A DNA stretch of 64,000 nucleotides from Chryseobacterium mulctrae (GCF_006175945.1 NZ_VAJL01000001.1:3233001-3297000), one strand, 5' to 3'; shown: positions 40,784 to 49,781, counted from the stretch's first letter. Numbers and translations are program-made. Notes: generated by a model not told the origin, from the letters alone.

Positions 40784-41527
40784 ATGATTCAAATTGCGGT
40801 TTTTGGTGATGTGCATGGAAATCTTCCAGCTTTGGAGACGGTTTTAAATGATATTGAAGAAAGAGGAATTCGTCAAAAATTTTGTTTGGGAGACCTCGGA
40901 GATTTTGCTCCTTGGGGAAATGAAGTAATTGAAAAAATCAGGAGTTTGAATATCCCTTGTTTAATGGGAAATCATGATGAGAGAATTGCTTTTGATATCC
41001 CTGTAATTCCTTTAATCAAGCATTCTGAAGAAGAAACCGCTGCTAGATTTTTAGCTATTGATCACTCCAAAAAATACATTACAAAAGAAAACAAAACATT
41101 TTTATCAGAATTACCTTTTCATTTAAAACTAAATTATAAGATAGGCGAAAAACATTGGAATATTCAGTTGGTGCATTCCAGTTTAGAAAGTAATGATACC
41201 TATTTATATGAATCAGAAAATGATGAGATTTTTCAAAATATGCTCAGTAAATCTCAGTCTGATGTAATTATGATGGGGCACACTCATATGTCATTTAAAA
41301 AATATTTTAATGGAAAATGGGCAATTAACAGTGGTTCTGTTGGTCGCTCGAGAGAAGAAAACCGATTGGCTTCTTATGTAATCCTGACTTTGGATGAAGA
41401 AAAAATCACTCCTGAAATTATTCAATTAAATTATCCGCTCGAAAAAGTTGCTCAGGAAATCGAGAAAAGTGAGATTCCGAATTATTATGCTTCTTTCTTA
41501 AGAAATGAAAAGCTATCAGTATTCTGA
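40784..41527 (+). CDS. Calcineurin-like metallophosphoesterase
   Basis: ATG 40784 gives 247 residues (an upstream TTG is poorer). The metal-site motifs are FGDVHGNLPAL (D-x-H), GDLGDFAPWG (Asp), GNHDERIAFD (Asn/His), VHSSLESND (His) and MGHTHMSFKKYF (H-x-H). A small YfcE-like phosphodiesterase is likely; the substrate could be a cyclic nucleotide or another phosphate ester. It is divergent from the MdaB operon and 38 bp before a LysR gene on the same strand. Confidence 0.9.
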   Translation: MIQIAVFGDVHGNLPALETVLNDIEERGIRQKFCLGDLGDFAPWGNEVIEKIRSLNIPCLMGNHDERIAFDIPVIPLIKHSEEETAARFLAIDHSKKYITKENKTFLSELPFHLKLNYKIGEKHWNIQLVHSSLESNDTYLYESENDEIFQNMLSKSQSDVIMMGHTHMSFKKYFNGKWAINSGSVGRSREENRLASYVILTLDEEKITPEIIQLNYPLEKVAQEIEKSEIPNYYASFLRNEKLSVF

Positions 41528-41535
41528 TTATTTCG

Positions 41536-41543
41536 TAATTTTG
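41536..41543 (+). promoter_or_regulatory. Predicted -7 box of the LysR gene
   Basis: TAATTTTG (TAnnTTTG), 22 bp before the LysR ATG. No clear -33 partner, and it begins just after the preceding stop. Confidence 0.5.
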
Positions 41544-41565
41544 TATCATAATTAAAATAACTATT

Positions 41566-42474
41566 ATGGTTAATTTAGAATGGTACCGCACTTTTAAAGC
41601 GATTTATAAAACCGGAACGTTAACCGGAGCGGCAGATTCTCTCTTTATTTCGCAACCCGGAGTAAGTTTGCATTTAGGTTCGCTTGAAGCTTATGTTGGA
41701 TACAAATTATTTGACAGAACCGGAAGGAAAATGATTCCGACTGAGAGAGGAAAGGTCTTGTTTAATGCAATTTCAGAACCTTTGACAAAGCTCGAAGAAG
41801 TTGAAAAAAACTTTCAAAAGTCTACCGAAAAACATACACCAACCATCAGTGTCGGAATGTGTTTTGAGACTTTTCAAACCACTTTGGAACAGTATGTTTC
41901 AACGCTGGATTTTAATTTAATTATCAGTTTTGGTGAGTATCCTGAAATGTTGGACCAGCTGGATAAAGGGATTTTAGATTTAATTATCACTCCCAAAAAA
42001 GGAACTTCGCCCAATATTCTGCATGAAGCATTTTCTTCTGAACAAATTATTTTGGTAGGCGGAAAAGATATTGATACAGAAAGTTTTGGTGAGATTTTAA
42101 AAACCAAAGATCTTCAAAAAATTGAAAGCTGGCTGAAAAACGAAAAATGGTACGGTACAACCGGAGATATGGAGCATCTTTTTCAATTTTGGCTGATGAA
42201 TTTCGGGCATAAACCTAATTTCAGACCCAATTATATTGTTCCAAACTTAAATTCGATTATCCGTTGTCTGAAAGGCGGAACCGGATTGGCCGTCGTTCCT
42301 GATTTTTTATGTAAAAATGAAATTGAAAGTGGTGAAATACAACTGATTTGGGAAGGCGATAAAAAACTGGAAAACACTCTTTACTTTGGCTGCCGAAAAA
42401 AGACGATGTATCAATCTGAAATCGACCACATCAAAGGACTTTTCAGACAAGTGATGAGTGGAGTTGAGGTTTGA
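41566..42474 (+). CDS. LysR family transcriptional regulator
   Basis: 302 residues. HTH at 1-60: LEWYRTFKAIYKTGTLTGAADSLFISQPGVSLHLGSLE, then YKLFDRTGRKMIPTERGKVLF. The effector domain has KHTPTISVGMCFETFQTTLE and GLAVVPDFLCKNEIESGEI. The effector and target genes are not evident; the nearby MdaB/YgiN or metallophosphoesterase genes are candidates, by position only. Confidence 0.92.
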   Translation: MVNLEWYRTFKAIYKTGTLTGAADSLFISQPGVSLHLGSLEAYVGYKLFDRTGRKMIPTERGKVLFNAISEPLTKLEEVEKNFQKSTEKHTPTISVGMCFETFQTTLEQYVSTLDFNLIISFGEYPEMLDQLDKGILDLIITPKKGTSPNILHEAFSSEQIILVGGKDIDTESFGEILKTKDLQKIESWLKNEKWYGTTGDMEHLFQFWLMNFGHKPNFRPNYIVPNLNSIIRCLKGGTGLAVVPDFLCKNEIESGEIQLIWEGDKKLENTLYFGCRKKTMYQSEIDHIKGLFRQVMSGVEV

Positions 42475-42540
42475 TTTTTAGTGAATTTTTTTGTTGTAAA
42501 AGAAATAAAAAATCAGTTTTTTGCACTAAAAAAGTTTGTT

Positions 42541-42598
42541 TGAGATTGCTTTACTTCGACAAGCTCTACACAGACTCTTTTCCTTTTTCGCAATGACG
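42541..42598. repeat. Repeat with GAGATTGCTTTACTTCGAC core
   Basis: Runs from GAGATTGCTTTACTTCGAC to the end of TTTCGCAATGACGAT. A reverse-complement copy is at 48181-48240 (GTCATTGCGAGAAG ... TCGAAGCAAAGCAATCTC). The pair brackets the 43-48 kb gene block. Confidence 0.7.
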
Positions 42599-42601
42599 AT
42601 A

Positions 42602-42662
42602 TTAATTCCCCTCCTTTGGAGGGGTGGCGAAAATTTCAAAGAAATTTTTGACGGGGTGGTTC
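42602..42662. repeat. CCCCTCC...GACGGGGTGG repeat, copy 1
   Basis: TTAATTCCCCTCCTTTGGAG then GGGTGGCGAAAATTTC and ATTTTTGACGGGGTGGTT. The first part is a palindrome (CCCCTCC/GGAGGGG). A reverse-complement copy is at 48488-48544. Confidence 0.8.
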
Positions 42663-42912
42663 TTTAACTTCAAGATTTTTCACACTATAATTTTTATTCT
42701 GCAAGGATCTAAATTTTTATGATAAAGATTCGTATAGGGATTCCTACAGAATGACAAACTTTGTATTGATTACAGAATTAGAAAAGAAAGACCGAAAATC
42801 TAGCCCAGATTGCAGTGAAAATCCTTTTTTGAAAAAAAAAGATTGTAACGAAAAGCTGGAAAAAGCTCCTAAAAAAAGAGAAAAAGATGAGAGTTTGCAG
42901 AGTTGAAATACG

Positions 42913-42939
42913 AGATTCTTCCTTCGTCAGAATGACAAA
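42913..42939. repeat. Repeat with GATTCTTCCTTCGTCAGAAT core
   Basis: A 27-bp copy in reverse orientation to the left half of the element at 38626-38702; one further diverged copy is at 48260-48298. Confidence 0.65.
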
Positions 42940-42955
42940 CTTTACGTTAAGAGAT

Positions 42956-42984
42956 TTTGAAATGTTCCAAAATCACTATCTTTG
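42956..42984 (+). promoter_or_regulatory. Predicted promoter of the ABC-F gene
   Basis: TTTG (42956-42959), 17 bp, then TATCTTTG (42977-42984). The spacing is slightly short. The leader would be about 110 nt. Confidence 0.5.
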
Positions 42985-43094
42985 CATCACACAAAACCCA
43001 AAACATCAGACATGTAGAATTTAATTTCTTTCAGATTTAATAAACAATAACCGAAAATGTTATTGCAGTTTAACCTTACTAAAAGAAAGAAATT

Positions 43095-44681
43095 ATGCTT
43101 TTTCTACACAATATATCCTTTGGGTTTCCTGCGGGAAATCTACTTTTTAATTCTATCAATTTAACGATACCCACTCACTCAAAATCGGCTTTGGTCGGAA
43201 GTAATGGAACGGGGAAATCTACCCTGCTGAAAATTTTGGCGAACGAAATTGAACCTTTGGCAGGTAATGTCAATATTCAAGGTGACATTTTTTATGTTCC
43301 ACAAATGTTTGGAAATTTTAATGACTTGACGGTTGCGGAATGTTTGAAAATCGATAAAAAACTCGACGCCCTTCAAAAAATAACGAATGGCGAAGTGGAT
43401 GAAATTTATTTTGAAACTTTAAATGAAGATTGGAACATCGAAGAATGTTGTCAAAATGCCTTGCAATATTGGAAACTTGAAGATTTAGATTTAAACCAAA
43501 CTTTGGAAAGTTTGAGTGGCGGACAAAAAACAAAGGTTTTTCTTGCAGGAATTCAAATCAATCAGCCTGAAATTATTTTACTCGATGAACCTACAAATCA
43601 TCTCGATTTGGAAGGTCGAAATCTGTTGTATGATTTTATTGAAAAAACAAATTCAACGGTTGTGATTGTGAGTCATGACCGAACTTTGCTCAATTTAGTT
43701 GATACTATTTTTGAACTGAGCAATCAGGGGATTTCAACATACGGTGGAAATTATGATTTTTATGCCGAACAAAAAGAAATTGAAAATGAAGCTTTGCAAA
43801 ATGACATTCATTCTAAAGAACGTGCTTTGAGAAAAGCTAAAGAAAAGGAACGGGAAACTTTGGAGCGAAAGCAAAAACTCGATGCGCGAGGAAAAGGAAA
43901 GCAGGAAAAATCGGGTGTTGCAAGGATTATGATGAATACACTTCGTAATAATGCGGAGAAAAATTCTTCAAAATTAAAGTCTGTTCATGCCGAGAAAATC
44001 AATGATATTTCTGGTGATTTGCGGGATTTGCGTTCGTCAGTGAGAAATGCTGACCAAATGAAAGTGAATTTTAATGATTCGAATCTGCATTCGGGAAAAA
44101 TTTTGATTTCGGTGGAAGAAATTAATTTTAAATATCATGAAGAAAATCTTTGGAAAGAAAATCTTAATCTTGAAATCAGAAGTGGAGACCGAATTTCTAT
44201 CAAAGGTTCGAATGGTTCCGGGAAAACGACTTTGATAAAACTGTTGTTGGAAGATTTAAAACCTTCTTTCGGAACTATTGTGAAGTCAGATTTTCAGACG
44301 ATTTATATTGACCAAGAATATTCTTTGATAGATAGAAATGCAACGGTTTATGAATTTGCCGAACAGTTCAATGATAATGCAATGCCAGAATCTGAAGTGA
44401 AAACATTGTTGTCAAGATTTTTATTCGGAAAGGAAACTTGGGATAAAATAGGTGATGTTCTGAGTGGTGGAGAACGTCTGCGACTTTTGCTTTGCGGACT
44501 TTCCATCAGCAATAAAGCTCCCGATATGATTATTCTCGATGAACCGACGAATAATTTAGACCTTCAGAATGTAGAAATTCTGACGAATTCTATTAAAGAT
44601 TATCATGGAACTTTGCTGGTGATTTCGCATGATGAAGTTTTTTTAGAACAAATTGGAGTTGATAAAGAGATTATTCTATAA
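43095..44681 (+). CDS. ABC-F family ATP-binding protein
   Basis: 528 residues with two ATPase halves: Walker A GSNGTGKST (35-43) with LSGGQKTKVFLAGI and LLDEPTNHLDLEG, and in the second half GSNGSGKTT, LSGGERLRLLLCGL and ILDEPTNNLDLQNV. A basic linker (ERALRKAKEKERETLERKQ, about 233-255) links them, as in ribosome-acting ABC-F proteins. There is no membrane part. ABC-F members act as translation factors or antibiotic target protectors; this subgroup is unclear. It is a single gene flanked by repeat-rich DNA. Confidence 0.93.
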   Translation: MLFLHNISFGFPAGNLLFNSINLTIPTHSKSALVGSNGTGKSTLLKILANEIEPLAGNVNIQGDIFYVPQMFGNFNDLTVAECLKIDKKLDALQKITNGEVDEIYFETLNEDWNIEECCQNALQYWKLEDLDLNQTLESLSGGQKTKVFLAGIQINQPEIILLDEPTNHLDLEGRNLLYDFIEKTNSTVVIVSHDRTLLNLVDTIFELSNQGISTYGGNYDFYAEQKEIENEALQNDIHSKERALRKAKEKERETLERKQKLDARGKGKQEKSGVARIMMNTLRNNAEKNSSKLKSVHAEKINDISGDLRDLRSSVRNADQMKVNFNDSNLHSGKILISVEEINFKYHEENLWKENLNLEIRSGDRISIKGSNGSGKTTLIKLLLEDLKPSFGTIVKSDFQTIYIDQEYSLIDRNATVYEFAEQFNDNAMPESEVKTLLSRFLFGKETWDKIGDVLSGGERLRLLLCGLSISNKAPDMIILDEPTNNLDLQNVEILTNSIKDYHGTLLVISHDEVFLEQIGVDKEIIL

Positions 44682-44715
44682 TAACCTGAATTAAGAAATT
44701 GAGCAAAATCTTTTA

Positions 44716-44861
44716 CAACGCAAAGATTTTAAATTTTAAACTTATTATTTTAAGGAGCAAAGAATGGCGACAAAGTCGCTGATGAAGCTTGAATGAAACG
44801 AGTGTTTTAATTTTTTTTGTTCCTTAAAATAAAACTTGCTATGATTAAACATTGTGTTGAG
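44716..44861. repeat. Imperfect palindromic repeat (AACGCAAAGATT family), copy 2
   Basis: AACGCAAAGATTTTAAATTT at the left, TATTATTTTAAGGAGCAAAG inside, then the complementary TTGTTCCTTAAAATAAAACT and the outer AACATTGTGTTGA. It is related to 28304-28458 but diverged in the centre (AAGTCGCTGATGAAGCTT). It fills most of the gap after the ABC-F gene. Confidence 0.65.
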
Positions 44862-44950
44862 CTTGTAATTTCAAATTTTTGAATAACTATAACCACAATA
44901 ATATCTTTTGATTTTTTTGTGGTTAAAAAAATGTCATGTAATAAGTTATT

Positions 44951-45889
44951 TTATTTTAAAAGTTTTAAAATCCATTGATGGATATCATTCAACACGTTTT
45001 CTCTGATTTCTTCATTCAGTATTTCATGACGCATTTCAGGATATATTTTCATATCTACATTTTTAAATCCGTCGAGCTTTAAATTATCAACGGTCTTTGT
45101 GACACCTTTTCCAAAATCTCCGATGGGGTCATTTTGCCCGCTTACAAAAAGAAAAGGGAAGGACTTCGGAATAGTTTGTGCCCAATTTCTCGCCGTTGCT
45201 TTTTTGTAAATACTGAATAACGCATAAAACGCATTGTTGGTGAACGGAATTCCGCAAAGCTCATCCTTAGAAAATGCATTTCTATTGACGCGATTCAGAC
45301 TGAGCCAACTTGTATTGCTAAAGTCTTTATCTTTTTTAAATTGTTTGTTGTTGACAATATTAAAAATGTTATTGAAAAAAGTTCGTTTTTGAGGAGCCAG
45401 TTTATTAGCTAAAGAAAAATAGGTTTTCACCAGATTAATTCCTGTTAAAGGTCCGCCCGTTCCTGTAATAATAGCACCTGAAAACTGACTGCTCATTTTT
45501 TGAAGAAGGCACCGCGTGATAAAAGAACCCATTGAATGTCCTAAAATGAAATGCGGAACATCAGAATATTGCTCCATCAGAAATTTGCTCATCTTTTCGG
45601 CATCTGTAATCAATCTTTCATCCGGATTATTACGTTGAAAAAATCCAATATCTTTCTTTTCTTTTACCGATTTTCCGTGTCCTAAATGGTCATAAGTCAA
45701 CACCGCAAATCCTCGATCGGCAAAATATTCTGCAATTTCTGAATATCTTCCACTGTGTTCCTGCATCCCATGAACGATTTGTAAGGTTGCTTTTACAGGA
45801 ATTTCTTCAGGATAAAACAAAGTGTAAAAGAGTTGGGTTTGATCGGTGATGTTTTCAGATAAGTATCCTGATTTTTGTAGTGATTTCAT
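44951..45889 (-). CDS. Alpha/beta hydrolase (monoacylglycerol lipase/lysophospholipase type)
   Basis: ATG 45889 gives 312 residues; 36 upstream in-frame codons lie in the tail of the next gene and are probably not translated. Motifs: VHGMQEHSGRYSEIAEYFADRG (oxyanion), YDHLGHGKS, LGHSMGSF (nucleophile Ser), VSGQNDPIGD (Asp) and YPEMRHEILNE (His). This is the serine aminopeptidase S33/PldB-like group, which hydrolyses monoacylglycerols or lysophospholipids. No signal peptide. It follows the Imm35-like gene on the same strand. Confidence 0.88.
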   Translation of the reverse strand: MKSLQKSGYLSENITDQTQLFYTLFYPEEIPVKATLQIVHGMQEHSGRYSEIAEYFADRGFAVLTYDHLGHGKSVKEKKDIGFFQRNNPDERLITDAEKMSKFLMEQYSDVPHFILGHSMGSFITRCLLQKMSSQFSGAIITGTGGPLTGINLVKTYFSLANKLAPQKRTFFNNIFNIVNNKQFKKDKDFSNTSWLSLNRVNRNAFSKDELCGIPFTNNAFYALFSIYKKATARNWAQTIPKSFPFLFVSGQNDPIGDFGKGVTKTVDNLKLDGFKNVDMKIYPEMRHEILNEEIRENVLNDIHQWILKLLK

Positions 45890-45938
45890 GGTGTGGATTA
45901 TCTTTGGTGGATAATCAAAGATATGGTAATAATTATAA

Positions 45939-46556
45939 TTATTTAACTTCTGATAATGTCCAATCAAGGTACATATCTTTGTTAATAAGATCAACAAGAA
46001 GATTTTCTAAGTTCTCACAAAAAGGTCTTTTTAATATTAATGGAGATTTTGTTAACGTTTCTTTTATTTCTTCTTCAGTATAATAATAGTCATTTGGATT
46101 ATCACTATTGTATTGATTAGCCTTCCATATTTTATGTTTTAGTAAAACACTTACTAAATCTGCAATAATTAGTTCTTCAAAACCCATTTCATCTTCAACT
46201 TTATTAATTATTAAATCATATTTCCCATCCCAAATATTATAATCTTTATAGAAAATCCTTATTAGTCTTTCCTTATTCAATTGATTAATTATATGAATAA
46301 GACCAGATTTTTCTCCTGTTGCGCTTCCATAGGAAATTATTTTTTTACTTCTTTTTAGAATGAATAAAGGACCTTGTCCGACAAATTGGTGTTCAAATTT
46401 TAATGTTTCAAAAAACTTTTTAGATTGATAATGAAAGCAAAATGTGTCGTCAGTTTCACTTATGTCGTCTTCGAATATTTGAACAATATCTCCATATTCA
46501 TTTAAAAGATATTCTTTGGCTATTTTTAAATATTCATCTTTTGAGTTTTCTTGCAT
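45939..46556 (-). CDS. YrhB/Imm35 immunity-domain-like protein
   Basis: 205 residues. The N-terminal part has the YrhB/Imm35 pattern: AKEYLLNEYGDIVQIFEDDIS, then EHQFVGQGPLFILKRSKKIISYGSA (vGnGP.. ..GSa motif, about 54-78). The rest (about 85-205) is acidic and helical and not recognised. Imm35-type proteins protect against polymorphic toxins, but no toxin gene is seen nearby, so it may be an orphan or have another role. Confidence 0.7.
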   Translation of the reverse strand: MQENSKDEYLKIAKEYLLNEYGDIVQIFEDDISETDDTFCFHYQSKKFFETLKFEHQFVGQGPLFILKRSKKIISYGSATGEKSGLIHIINQLNKERLIRIFYKDYNIWDGKYDLIINKVEDEMGFEELIIADLVSVLLKHKIWKANQYNSDNPNDYYYTEEEIKETLTKSPLILKRPFCENLENLLVDLINKDMYLDWTLSEVK

Positions 46557-46782
46557 TTTATTTTAAATATTTTTTGTGAAGATTGTTTAAGAAGTTTTCG
46601 CGATTAAAGTTTTTTATGAAACCTGAGTTTTCGCCTTTTCGCAATTCAGATTGTAATTTTGACTGATTTTTTATAAGGTGTTTTTCAAAGAATTTATTTC
46701 CAAATATAATCTAATTAAATGGTAGATTTCTAAATCCAATCACATGATTTCCACCCCACGAAAAAATAAAATCTATCACAAA
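46557..46782. other. AT-rich intergenic region before purA
   Basis: No gene is seen apart from the purA promoter just right of this stretch; the sequence is AT-rich. Confidence 0.4.
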
Positions 46783-46814
46783 TTTGCCCACCCAATTTTT
46801 TAAAAGTAATTTTG
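46783..46814 (+). promoter_or_regulatory. Predicted purA promoter
   Basis: TTTG (46783-46786), 20 bp, then TAATTTTG (46807-46814), a good fit to the Bacteroidota consensus. The ATG is 25 bp further at 46840. Confidence 0.75.
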
Positions 46815-46839
46815 CATGAATCTAAAATAAAAGTAAAAT

Positions 46840-48126
46840 ATGTCAACTTACGTAGTTGTAGGTCTTCAATATGGAGATGAAGGTAAAGGAAAAATAACGG
46901 ATGTTTTATCGGCAAAATCAGACTATGTGGTGCGTTTCCAAGGGGGCGACAACGCTGGTCACACGGTTTATGTAGGCGATGAAAAGTTTGTTTTGCACCT
47001 TCTTCCATCGGGAGTTCTTCAGTGCAAAGGGAAGTGTATCATTGCCAATGGTGTAGTGGTAAATCCTAAATCTTTCATTAAGGAGGTGAATCAGATCGAA
47101 AGCAAAAACATGAGAACTGATCACATTTTCATCAGCAGAAGAGCGCATGTCATCATGCCTTACCACATTCTTTTGGATACTTACCGTGAGGAAGAGCACG
47201 GAGGAACGCAAATCGGGACTACTAAAAAAGGAATCGGACCATGTTATGAAGATAAGATTGCAAGAATCGGTATCAGAATGGTAGATCTTTTGAATCCTGA
47301 AATTTTAAGAGACAAAATTGAGAAAAACTTAAAAGTTAAAAACTCTCTTTTCGAAAAATATTACGGAAAGCCTACTTTGGATGTTGAAGAAATCTACAAT
47401 GAATATTTAGAGATCGGAAAGCAGCTTCAAGACAGAATCGTAGATACTGAATTAGAATTAAATGAAGCCATCAGAGACGGTAAAAACGTATTGTTTGAAG
47501 GAGCACAAGCTTTGATGTTAGACATCGACTTCGGAACATATCCTTACGTTACTTCATCTTCTCCGTCAACAGGAGGAGTTTGTACAGGAGCGGGAGTTCC
47601 ACCAACTTCACTTCAAAACTTAATCGGTGTTGCAAAAGCATACTGTACAAGAGTTGGAAACGGACCTTTCCCATCTGAATTAGATAACGAATTGGGTGAG
47701 AAAATCAGACAAATCGGAGGTGAATTCGGAGCGACTACAGGGAGACCAAGAAGAACAGGTTGGTTAGACCTTGTTTCTTTGAAGCACGCTTGTATGATCA
47801 ACGGGATCAATAACTTGGTAATTACGAAATTAGACGTTCTTACAGGGATTGAAAACCTTAAGATCGTTACTCATTACAAAACTGAAGACGGAAAAATCAT
47901 CGATTATTTTACTTCTTCAACAGAAAAATTATACAACTACGAACCAATCTACCAAGATTTACCGGGTTGGAACGAAGATTTAACGAAAGTAAGAAGCTAC
48001 GACGAGCTTCCTGATACTGCGCAGAAATACATCGAATTTATCGAGAAGTATTTAGGAATCAACGTATATTTGGTTTCTGTAGGTCCTGAAAGAAGTCAGA
48101 ACATCATCAGAAAAGAATTATTCTAA
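46840..48126 (+). CDS. purA: Adenylosuccinate synthetase
   Basis: Joins IMP and aspartate using GTP in AMP synthesis. The 428-residue protein has the GTP loop GLQYGDEGKGKITDVLS (residues 8-24), GGDNAGHTV, IGTTKKGIGPCYEDK, TYPYVTSSSPSTGGVCTGAG and the base-recognition TKLDVLTG. Length and all motifs match PurA. Codon use is markedly G/C-richer than in its neighbours, as expected for a highly expressed gene. It has its own promoter and terminator. Confidence 0.98.
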   Translation: MSTYVVVGLQYGDEGKGKITDVLSAKSDYVVRFQGGDNAGHTVYVGDEKFVLHLLPSGVLQCKGKCIIANGVVVNPKSFIKEVNQIESKNMRTDHIFISRRAHVIMPYHILLDTYREEEHGGTQIGTTKKGIGPCYEDKIARIGIRMVDLLNPEILRDKIEKNLKVKNSLFEKYYGKPTLDVEEIYNEYLEIGKQLQDRIVDTELELNEAIRDGKNVLFEGAQALMLDIDFGTYPYVTSSSPSTGGVCTGAGVPPTSLQNLIGVAKAYCTRVGNGPFPSELDNELGEKIRQIGGEFGATTGRPRRTGWLDLVSLKHACMINGINNLVITKLDVLTGIENLKIVTHYKTEDGKIIDYFTSSTEKLYNYEPIYQDLPGWNEDLTKVRSYDELPDTAQKYIEFIEKYLGINVYLVSVGPERSQNIIRKELF

Positions 48127-48145
48127 CGAATATTTTCAAATAAAT

Positions 48146-48180
48146 AAAAAGAGACTGTCAATCGATAGTCTCTTTTTTTT
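48146..48180 (+). terminator. purA terminator
   Basis: Stem AAAAAGAGACT (48146-48156) / AGTCTCTTTTT (48167-48177) with a 10-nt loop and eight T residues. Confidence 0.9.
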
Positions 48181-48240
48181 GCGTCATTGCGAGAAGTAAT
48201 AGCAAGCCTGTGCTGAGCTTGTCGAAGCAAAGCAATCTCA
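48181..48240. repeat. Repeat with GTCATTGCGAGAAG ... GAAGCAAAGCAATCTC
   Basis: Reverse-complement copy of 42541-42598, sharing GAGCTTGTCGAAG[C/T]AAAGCAATCTCA. Confidence 0.7.
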
Positions 48241-48259
48241 AACATCCATAAATAAATCC

Positions 48260-48298
48260 TGTCATTCTGAACGAAGCGAAAGCGCAGTGAAGAATCTA
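48260..48298. repeat. Repeat with GTCATTCTGAACGAAGCGAAAGC
   Basis: Diverged copy of the 38626 family (GTCATTCTGA[A]CGAAG...GAAGAATCT). Confidence 0.6.
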
Positions 48299-48487
48299 AA
48301 AACTATCAACTAATAACCAAAAACTAATCTTTTAGAAGCTATTTCCCGCTGTCCACTATATCTTTTTTGTTTTTCCCGAACCTGATTTCCTTCACCAAAA
48401 ACAAAAAAGGATGTCGTTCCCATCGGGGCTAGGAAAGTGGTTTTTTCTTTCAAATAAAGTTACGGCTAGTTTTTTTTCACATTCTTA

Positions 48488-48544
48488 AACCACCCCGTCA
48501 AAAATTCTTCCGAATTTTCGCCACCCCTCCAAAGGAGGGGAATT
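48488..48544. repeat. CCCCTCC...GACGGGGTGG repeat, copy 2 (inverted)
   Basis: AACCACCCCGTCAAAAATTC, then CGCCACCCCTCCAAAGGAGG and GGAATT; a close reverse complement of 42602-42662. Confidence 0.8.
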
Positions 48545-48592
48545 AAAAAAGCTGTTTCAATTATGATGTTTATTCTCAATCATGTAACTTCC

Positions 48593-48620
48593 ATCAACTA
48601 TCAACTATCAACTATCAACC
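48593..48620. repeat. Tandem heptamer ATCAACT, four copies
   Basis: Four head-to-tail copies of ATCAACT (the last is ATCAACC). A short microsatellite in non-coding DNA. Confidence 0.8.
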
Positions 48621-48786
48621 AAACCTTATCCATAAAATAGTTAAATTTTAAACTTTAACACTGATTTTGATATAAAGTTAAGTTTTTGTTAAGTTTTTGG
48701 CAGAAATTTTGATGGTGCTTTAAAGATTATTTCAAATAGTATTGAAAACTGATAATCTATATATTAACAAATTTAATTTTATAGTG

Positions 48787-49635
48787 ATGAAACACCTAGA
48801 ACACAACCAGGAATTTCGGCTGAACGAAATCCTTTTCGAAAACCGTAACAAAGCCTATGGGGCGTATGTATTAAGAACAGAATCAGACAGGATTTTAACC
48901 AAAGCATTTTTTATAGGTGTCGGTTTATTGGCTGCGGTTTCTATTATTCCAACTGTAATTTCTGCTTTTAAAACTGCAGAAACACAGTCAACTGGAGACA
49001 CTGAAAAACCATTCGTTTTGGTTATTCCAGATGAGCCTGCAGTAAAGCTCCCTGAAAAAGTGACTCCACCTGAAAAGGTAACACCACCGCCTCCGAGTGT
49101 AAAACAATATAATGCTACAATTGCTACTCCTACAAGAAATGCAGATGAGAGTAATATTGTAAAAGATATTCCGAAAGATGCAATTGCGGGAGTGAAAAAT
49201 GATTTAGAAGCTCCAGTAGCTCCAACAATTAATGTACCAACACATGTTGTTTCTGGACCTGGAACGGTTGTTCCGCCAAAAATTGTTGTACCAACTGATT
49301 CGGGACCTGATAATTCGGTAAAAGGAACAGATGAATTAAGTGTAACCGCAAAATTCGAAGGAGGTATCGATGCTTTCAGAAATAAAGTGATGAATAAGTT
49401 TGATGTTTCTGCTTTTCAAGATGAAGGAACTGTAAATACAACAGTTACTTTTATTGTAGAAAGAGACGGAACCATTTCTGATATTAAAACCAACGGAAAA
49501 GATGCTTCTTTCAACGCAGAAGCAATCAGAACCATTAAAGCCGTAAAAGGAAAATGGGTTCCTGGTAAAAATAAAAAAGGGGAATCTGTAAGAAGTTATT
49601 TTAAGTTTCCAATTACCATGAAATTTGATAATTAA
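48787..49635 (+). CDS. tonB: Energy transducer TonB
   Basis: ATG 48787 gives 282 residues; the frame extends 15 codons further upstream with little protein character. The N-terminus MKHLEHNQEFRLNEILFENRNKAYGAYVLR is the Bacteroidota TonB start, with one TM helix (about 38-60). A Pro/Lys/Val-rich periplasmic linker follows (LPEKVTPPEKVTPPPPSVKQ). The C-terminal TonB domain has TVTFIVERDGTISDIKTNGKDASFNAEAIRTIK and WVPGKNKKGESVRSYFKFPITMKF. It transmits proton-motive energy from ExbB/ExbD to receptors such as the one at 26212. Confidence 0.92.
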   Translation: MKHLEHNQEFRLNEILFENRNKAYGAYVLRTESDRILTKAFFIGVGLLAAVSIIPTVISAFKTAETQSTGDTEKPFVLVIPDEPAVKLPEKVTPPEKVTPPPPSVKQYNATIATPTRNADESNIVKDIPKDAIAGVKNDLEAPVAPTINVPTHVVSGPGTVVPPKIVVPTDSGPDNSVKGTDELSVTAKFEGGIDAFRNKVMNKFDVSAFQDEGTVNTTVTFIVERDGTISDIKTNGKDASFNAEAIRTIKAVKGKWVPGKNKKGESVRSYFKFPITMKFDN

Positions 49636-49773
49636 TATCTTAAACACGAATCTCAATAGTTATCCACAAAGATTTATTTTTGTGGATAATTTTTTTTATG
49701 TCTAAAATGCTTGTTAACAATATTTTAACTCTATTTTAGTTTTAGTCGTTCCCCAAGAGCAGAGAAAAAAGTG

Positions 49774-49781
49774 TATTTTTG
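49774..49781 (+). promoter_or_regulatory. Predicted -7 box of parA
   Basis: TATTTTTG (TAnnTTTG) 18 bp before the parA ATG. No clear TTTG at -33. Confidence 0.5.

Larger units (their letters stand above)
42475..43094. other. Repeat-rich intergenic region upstream of the ABC-F gene
   Basis: About 620 bp with no gene. It holds several interspersed repeat copies: a TGAGATTGCTTTACTTCGAC repeat (42541-42598), a CCCCTCCTTTGGAGGGG repeat (42602-42662) and TTCTGTAGGAATCC-type and CTTCGTCAGAATGACAAA copies (42736 and 42913). An ABC-F -7 box TATCTTTG lies at 42977-42984. Confidence 0.6.
48181..48786. other. Repeat-rich intergenic region between purA and tonB
   Basis: About 600 bp without a gene. It holds repeat copies at 48181-48240, 48260-48298 and 48488-48544 and a tandem heptamer at 48593-48620. 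No promoter fitting TTTG-N19-TAnnTTTG was found for tonB. Confidence 0.6.

Noticed and set aside
48593..48620. ATCAACT tandem copies considered as a CRISPR or att-type array
   Set aside because: The 7-bp units abut without spacers, and no cas gene is present, so it is a microsatellite.
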